Part shown: piece after piece, positions 20,241 through 25,069 of the stretch
Layout: the number at the start of each line of letters is the position of its first letter
Numbering within the stretch: position 1 is the first letter of the stretch
Assembly (NCBI GenBank): GCA_900088475.1
Contig: FLMG01000914.1
Coordinates: 21,577 to 46,645, forward strand
Origin: Hyphochytrium catenoides
Taxonomy: Eukaryota > Sar > Hyphochytriomycetes > Hyphochytriales > Hyphochytriaceae
Reading direction: 5' to 3'
DNA: 25,069 nucleotides
Translations under genes and position numbers: made by a program
The notes under the pieces: generated by a model
Seen by the model: the letters and a program-made list of their open reading frames with translations, nothing else
Told to the model about the DNA's origin: nothing
Database searches by the model: none

Positions 20241-21640
20241 AGAGGTAGAACTCTGAGAGCAAAAGATAGCCAGAGGAGGAGGCAAGAGGCCGTGAAAAAG
20301 CAGGCAGGGGAGGCGTAGAAAGAGACAGAGAGTGAGTCAGTAGTTCTATTATTACTATTCACAGGTGTTTAGGTTTTTTGTGCTTGGTTCTACCATCGCC
20401 TTCAACCTCTTGATAAATATAAAATAGACTAGACAAGTAGACACGAAACAGTAGAAAAAAGAAAGAAAAAAGAGGCTATAATTTTGGCGAAAGTGCCATT
20501 TTATAACTACTACTATACTTTATTTTCACGTCATTAACGGTCTGATAAAAGCGTAGGAAACGGTTGTACTTTTATTTACTTACTAGTTGGAGAAACTAAT
20601 AAGCGGAGTAACTACATACTAGACGTTATGCATAGCCTACGAGTACTGCCGTCTCTACCACCTCCACACTCCACCACACCACCACTACTAGAGAAGACCT
20701 CCGGCAACAGCTCCAGGAAGCTGACCCAAGATCGCATCCTCCATATGCGCAGGCAGGGGCATCCGGTGGAAGACCATTTCAGCATTGCAACGTTGCAAGA
20801 GGACAGAGATTCGTCTGTAAGGGTGGTAGTGAGACATGAGAGAGGAAGACCTACACTCCCACACCTATCAAAGATAGCCCTAAGCCATTCTTTCAAGGTC
20901 AAATGAACGGTTTCCGTTGCCCCGCCACGGTTGTACTGTACGGGTCACACTGTTCACTGATACTAATAAAATATACATAAAGTAGTTCTACTGCTCTAGT
21001 AGTTAACCGAAAGTAAAGTACTCCTACCAGTAGTACTAAGTACTAATACTACAGAGCCCGAAACTTCGAACTCAGGGGCCACATAATATAACAGTCTTGG
21101 CTCTCCTCGAACGGCAACATCCTAGCCTCTGTTCCCTCGCGGCCGCCGCCAGCGTCAGTGGTCAGTCTCTTCTCGCACTTTTTATGCGGTGTCTTGACGT
21201 ACTTTCTTGACGTTGCCCATGACCCATGACGGCGGGTTTCCATTCTTCATCGACTTGCAGCAGCAGGAAGCACCAGCCCTTTCCTTTCTAACACTATCAC
21301 CTCCTTCTCTGGAAGAAAAAACTGACTCTCTCTCGCTTGCTGTCTTCACCTCTTCTCTTTCTTTTGCTCCTTATCCTCGTCCCTCCTCTCGCGCTGTGTC
21401 TCTTTTTGCCTCGCTTTTGTCCGTCTTTGTCTCACTCTCTCCACAATCTTTTACCAACAGCGATTGATCTTGGGGGTTTGTTCTCTTTCGTCCCCCTCTC
21501 TGTTTCTCCTCCCTGCCTGCCTCTGCTCCTCCTTCCACTTCTCTTCAACTGCTTCCGACTAGCCGGCTTGCGCCTTCTCTCCGTCGTTGTCTGCAATCTT
21601 TCTTTCTCTTATGTGGCCTATCTCCTTCTCGTTCTTATCT
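19951..21640. other. Spacer between the divergent secreted-protein paralogues
   Basis: No recognisable gene. A (GA)n tract lies at 20198-20234. The stretch 20370-20620 is AT-rich, with short A and TA runs. A 92-codon plus-strand frame (20628-20906) is mirrored by a 96-codon minus-strand frame, so neither is convincing. The right end (21320-21640) is CT/T-rich and reads as hydrophobic low-complexity sequence. Confidence 0.5.
20198..20234. repeat. (GA)n microsatellite
   Basis: A pure GA tract of about 18 units in the spacer between S1 and S2. It is one of the few long dinucleotide tracts in the right third of the window. Confidence 0.9.
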
Positions 21641-21644
21641 GACT

Positions 21645-21833
21645 CTCCTTTTACTTCTCCGTTCATTCCATAACATTCCTCTGAACCTACAAGCGCCCGG
21701 CTGGTCACACACCCGTGGAGACCAGCTGCAGAAGTCAAAGGCACGAGCACCCAGCAGCGAAGAGGGCCATAAACACATCCAGACTACTGAAGACCAGAGG
21801 AGAAAGACTGTCTCAAGCAAACAGGAATCCGCC
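21645..21833 (+). promoter_or_regulatory. Upstream region of S2, conserved with S1
   Basis: Counterpart of the S1 leader: CATTCCATAACATTCCTCTG, CAAGCGCCCGG, and GACCAGAGGAGAAAGA followed by CAAGCAAAC just ahead of the ATG. Homology fades into CT-rich sequence upstream of about 21640. Confidence 0.5.
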
Positions 21834-22510
21834 ATGAACACCTCATCTTCTCTATCACTTCTTCTCGTCGCTGCTCTCTTCGCAGCGGGACCTCTTTCAG
21901 CCATTGGTGCTCCTCATAAGCTGTCCCAAGGCCTCAGGCGCAAGCATGCAGCAGCCATCGATGAACAAGTCGCTGAAGCCCCGTGACTGAGAGAAAACTC
22001 ACTAGCGGCGCCCCGGCTGACGATTACTTATGCCATCCCCCGCGTACTGCACATGCATGTTGGCAAAAAGTTCCTCAAGACGACGCCTTTTTGAAATACT
22101 ATAGGTGGCTGGAAGACAAGCATCCCAGCCGCTACTGGCGGCTATGGTCCCCCGCTACGGCGGAAGAGGAAGAAAATCGACAAGCAGCTGTCGTAGAGCC
22201 CGAACTCGGCGACATTCCACCTCCTCTGCCAGAAAGAGTGTTCCCAGGGAGCGAAGAGATAGTCGCCAATGGCAAGGATACGAGCGGCTGGAGTTATCGC
22301 TGCTGCCCCTTACCTCCTACCCATCCCTGCCTCGCAAATGTCTCTTACGAGCTTAATCCCGGCAAATGGATCACTTTGTCCGTCGCACGACGACGACTCA
22401 CACCTCAAGCGACTCCTGCTCCTTCTGCCTCTAACCCTACTAGCCCGATACCTCCTACACAGTCAGGGCGTCCCGTACCACAGTCTTGTCTAGAGAAGGT
22501 TCTCGAGTAA
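21834..22510 (+). pseudogene. Small secreted Cys-containing protein, paralogue S2, single frame break
   Basis: The ATG at 21834 opens a signal peptide (MNTSSSLSLLLVAALFAAG, with LSAIGAPH at the likely cleavage site) and a pro-region ending VAEAP, where a TGA at 21984 stops the frame. The adjoining frame, from GTG at 21983, continues the S1-like mature protein without a break: TERKLTSGAPADDYLCHPPR, HACWQKV, LWSPATA, RVFPGSEEI, YRCCPLPPTHPCLANVSY, a Pro/Ser-rich tail and SCLEKVLE. A single missing base in the GCCCCG run explains the shift. S1 is intact across this point, so the two copies are broken in complementary places. Full-length product would be about 225 residues with a signal peptide. 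Function unknown. A sequencing indel, true pseudogenisation or frameshifting are all possible. Confidence 0.75.
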
Positions 22511-23344
22511 GCTTTCCTCTGCTGAAGTAGCAGCTCCTGCAAATACGGCAGCGAATTTAGCAGCGTGCGCCCGCCGGCCTGCCAGCTGCCTAACTCGGGT
22601 AGAGTGGAGGAAGTGAGAAGTGAACAAGCGCAAAAGCTCGATGTGGGCGGTGTTACAAAATGACGGGAAAGAGAGGAGAGACAATGATGATTATGGACTA
22701 TGATAGGCGTGAGGACCCATCGTCCATGCTTTACACACTATATATAATAGAAGGCTGTTACCACTTGCTTCTACTTTTTGAAGGTTAGGTAGCTCGCAAA
22801 CACTGAAGGACAGAAAGATAGAAATGACCGAAAGGGGAAAGAAGGTAGCGAGGAAGAAGAAGGGGTCACACCGCAGGCAAGAGAAAGCAAGCACTGTCAA
22901 CGTCTTTTACCGGTTCTTCTGCATACACTTTCTAGAGGAGGTATCGCTAGAGTCTTCTGATGAAAATCTACCTACAGAAGATATCCTTGTCGTCGTCCAT
23001 TATCCCTTACAGAATGAGGAAAGAAAGAAGGATGAGCTTTATCTCTGTTTCTTCCTTACATATTCTTCCCTCTTTCTCAGCTCAGACGATGCTTTATTCA
23101 TACTGGAGAGGAAGAGAATATGGTGATTCCTAGCCAAAGTCTCATCAATCTGCTGTACTTGGCGCGCAAACTTTCAAGTCCAAGCCACGCTCCTCCAGTT
23201 TTCTCCTGGGTAACGAAGAAGTGATAGCGCACGTCCAGCAGACGTTTTGCCGGGGTTAGTAAGGAGACGACGAACAGTGATAAGAACCACGGCAATAGAT
23301 TTTTAAAGCGCTATCATATAGAGAGTCCTCGTCTGAGGCCATAG
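22511..23344. other. Spacer between S2 and repeat copy B
   Basis: One 100-codon plus-strand frame (22824-23126) starts with a basic stretch MTERGKKVARKKK and has mixed composition, but no family or splice partner is evident. The sequence TATATATAATAG near 22739-22750 is AT-rich. Otherwise nothing is recognised. Confidence 0.4.
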
Positions 23345-23872
23345 TAGTGTCACCCCTCCTAGAGGAACAAGGGCTGCTGCGGGAGGCTAGCGTTCTTGAC
23401 CAAGGCGCACTCTCTTGTCTATCGACCGAGCGGACAACGATAGACCCTAAAGAAGACTATACGGTAGCAGGGGAGGGTTAATGTTGATACAGAGCTGTCA
23501 CTGACAACCATGATGATGGCTTGATTCATATATCTATTCACTTACAATAACTTAGAAGGACATAATGTACACTAGAACCTGAAGGGTGGCGACTGCAAAG
23601 GCTGCAACCCATCAGCCAGATTGAGATTCTATGGGCTTACAGACTGGAACAGAGGAGAGACAGAATGGCACCTTCTCTCTGAAAGTAAGGCCGCCTATCG
23701 TCTCGTTAAAAGTCGACACATATCCGAGGCAGCTATGGCCCATCTTCGGCCGCCTTGGATTGACTATTGAACAAGCGCAAAAGGGAAGAAACAACAAACG
23801 AAGAACTATAAACAACAAAGGCCCCTCTTCTCTTATGGGACTCCTTCTCTCTTGGTTCGAAGTCCTAGGCCA
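23345..23872. repeat. Dispersed direct repeat, copy B
   Basis: The counterpart of 17630-18172, same orientation, about 5.7 kb away. Its right end reaches the stop codon of the second phosphatase gene (23865), so it occupies that gene's 3' flank or UTR. Shared blocks include ATAATGTACACTAGAACCTG, GTGACTGCAAAGGCTGCAA (one difference) and AGACAGAATGGCACCTTCTC. Together the two copies bracket the inverted S1/S2 pair. Confidence 0.8.
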
Positions 23873-24674
23873 CAACGACAGCTGTCTGTTGCCTGTCATC
23901 ACAGCTCAAGTGCGACGTTGCCTTTACCAGATCGTCATAGTTGAGATAGTCTTCGTCAATGGGCTCGTCATCGTCATCGTACCAGCATTCGTCCTCTCCG
24001 AGGTACTCTCTGTACTGATCAAGCATTTTATCCACCGAGAACATCGCTGCCAATTTAGTCCTTACATCCCCGTTCCAGTCCGCAAACTGGGTGATGAGGA
24101 TAGTCCAGAGATGCGTAAGAGCATCGTCCGCCTCGTCATCATAGAAAGAAGGGACAGGAATGCCGTTGCTTGGTTGCAGGAGGAAAGAGGCGAAGTTGTT
24201 GTCGACGAGGATGGTTCGTGCCATGTTAGGGCTGGCCACGTAGAGATCCTTCAGGTACATCTCGGCCTTCTGCACACAGGAATCCCTGTAGAAAACCTTC
24301 TTAAAGAGCTGCTGGTCAGGGTCGAGCACCTTCACCACTGCTTCGCCATAGATCTCCTCAGCTGCGGAGTAGAGGTAGAGGTCAAAGTGCTGGGCGGCCT
24401 TTTCAAGAAAGGCATCAAGTCCAGGTCTCTTGTTCACAATGGCTCCTTCTCCGTCTGACATGATAATCTCAAAGGAGTCTGGGTAGCTATTGTCAAGGTC
24501 TGGACGGTCCTCTGCCTGTCGATAGTCTCGCACCTGCCCTAAGAACCGTGTATGTACCAGGCACTCGTCCATGTCTAACACAAGGGCTATCTTCTCATCG
24601 TACTTGGTGTAGAGCATAGCTTCGCTGTCATAGAGGTTGCTGACCAGAGAGTCTGGGGACACAGGCGGCTTCAT
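23865..24674 (-). CDS. FCP1/NIF-type HAD phosphatase, single exon (paralogue 2)
   Basis: One uninterrupted frame of 269 residues from ATG at 24674. Motif I is IALVLDMDECLVHT, with the nucleophile Asp at 34 and general acid/base Asp at 36. NKRPGLDAFLEKAAQHFDLY and LYSAAEEIYG follow, then ILVDNNFAS (about 155-163) as the late acidic motif. It is a paralogue of the gene at 2422-3500, sharing the unusual Cys in DxDEC and the order KRPGLD-F / SAA-E / VDNN / LQP-N-IPV-SF. It lacks the Ser-rich insertion and instead carries a strongly acidic C-terminal tail (about 225-250, DDDDEPIDEDY). Family role: Ser/Thr phosphatase of the SCP/FCP1 type, acting on the RNA polymerase II CTD or other nuclear phosphoproteins; the substrate is inferred. 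Being intronless it could be a retrocopy, or gene 1 may have gained an intron. Confidence 0.92.
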   Translation of the reverse strand: MKPPVSPDSLVSNLYDSEAMLYTKYDEKIALVLDMDECLVHTRFLGQVRDYRQAEDRPDLDNSYPDSFEIIMSDGEGAIVNKRPGLDAFLEKAAQHFDLYLYSAAEEIYGEAVVKVLDPDQQLFKKVFYRDSCVQKAEMYLKDLYVASPNMARTILVDNNFASFLLQPSNGIPVPSFYDDEADDALTHLWTILITQFADWNGDVRTKLAAMFSVDKMLDQYREYLGEDECWYDDDDEPIDEDYLNYDDLVKATSHLSCDDRQQTAVVVA

Positions 24675-25069
24675 TGTGCTTCTATAGTGGTGCTTCTTGA
24701 TATAAACTGCAGCCCGAGGAAGGAAGTCTAATAATTGTAGGTGAAGAGGGAAACCTCAAGCACTTCCTGAAGTGATAGGGCGAGCGAGGTAGTAGGTGCT
24801 CGCGGCCGCGATTGAGGAGGAAAGGAGATGGAAGAAGGAGAGAGAAGATTGCGGATTGAAGAGAGCTCTCGACTATTTCTTGAGTTGGCGTCCAGTAGAA
24901 GGTAGGCTCTCTGAGGACAGGAGGAAAGGAAAGGTGGCTCAGATGGCTCAGAATGGGAAGAGAGCTCATGATGAAGACCAGAGTTACTGGTAAAGAATGG
25001 AAAGGAAAGAGAAACAGCAAGAGAGAGAGAAAGAGAGAAAGAGAGAGAGAGAGAGAGGGGGAGAGAGAG
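24675..25069. other. Right-end region, upstream of phosphatase gene 2
   Basis: Probably contains the promoter and 5' UTR of the minus-strand phosphatase. No gene is recognised; the 65-codon and 112-codon open frames here have no domain features. The window ends in an interrupted GA tract (25019-25069). Confidence 0.5.

Noticed and set aside
20612-20906. Overlapping 92- and 96-codon frames on opposite strands
   Set aside because: Both are open over the same interval without domain, signal peptide or splice context, so neither can be preferred.
23840-23860. A GGTTCGAAGTCC-like stretch suggestive of a tRNA T-loop
   Set aside because: No acceptor stem, D-arm or anticodon arm could be drawn around it. 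It lies in the repeat homologous to copy A, where the motif is not kept.
23631-24458. A 275-codon plus-strand frame opposite the second phosphatase
   Set aside because: It is the antisense shadow of the minus-strand phosphatase, whose catalytic motifs are unambiguous.

Overview
This window is nuclear DNA from an intron-rich eukaryote, apparently a draft assembly since a 77-base run of N sits inside a CT repeat. Coding exons are short (about 20-350 nt) with GT..AG introns. The introns and spacers are full of (GA)n/(CT)n tracts, which makes many open frames translate as RERERE or SLSLSL shadows. There are no operons, ribosome binding sites, CRISPR arrays or bacterial mobile elements. The gene set (plant-like PrimPol, DxDEC-type FCP1/NIF phosphatases, a TIGR00725/LOG-like protein, SNF5) fits a protist or alga. 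I cannot name the organism.

Layout, left to right. 1-2421: no recognisable gene, with long GA/CT tracts. 2422-3500 (+): two-exon FCP1/NIF-type HAD phosphatase. 3757-7463 (-): multi-exon gene whose C-terminal half is a TIGR00725/LOG-like Rossmann domain, preceded by an unrecognised N-terminal half; it converges on the phosphatase. 7464-8412: repeat-rich spacer between divergent genes. 8413-12233 (+): a 13-exon gene that reads as SNF5/SMARCB1 joined to a C-terminal HMG box, with all exon phases consistent. About 12758-17605 (+): PrimPol (primase-polymerase), with complete AEP catalytic motifs and the UL52-type zinc motif. In front of it is a long frame-compatible upstream chain that may be an N-terminal extension or a separate gene.

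The right third (17606-25069) differs: few CT-rich introns, and several duplications. A roughly 540-bp direct repeat lies at about 17630-18172 and 23345-23872, just past the 3' ends of PrimPol and of the second phosphatase. Between the copies is an inverted pair of paralogous loci for a small secreted Cys-containing protein (19081-19760 on -, 21834-22510 on +). Both are frame-disrupted, at different sites. The window ends with a second, single-exon FCP1/NIF phosphatase (23865-24674, -), a paralogue of the first.

The genes do not form one pathway. The common themes are nuclear functions (CTD-type phosphatases, chromatin remodelling, replication-damage tolerance) and local duplication. Intron-exon structures were deduced by eye from splice consensus, phase and family resemblance, not from transcripts.
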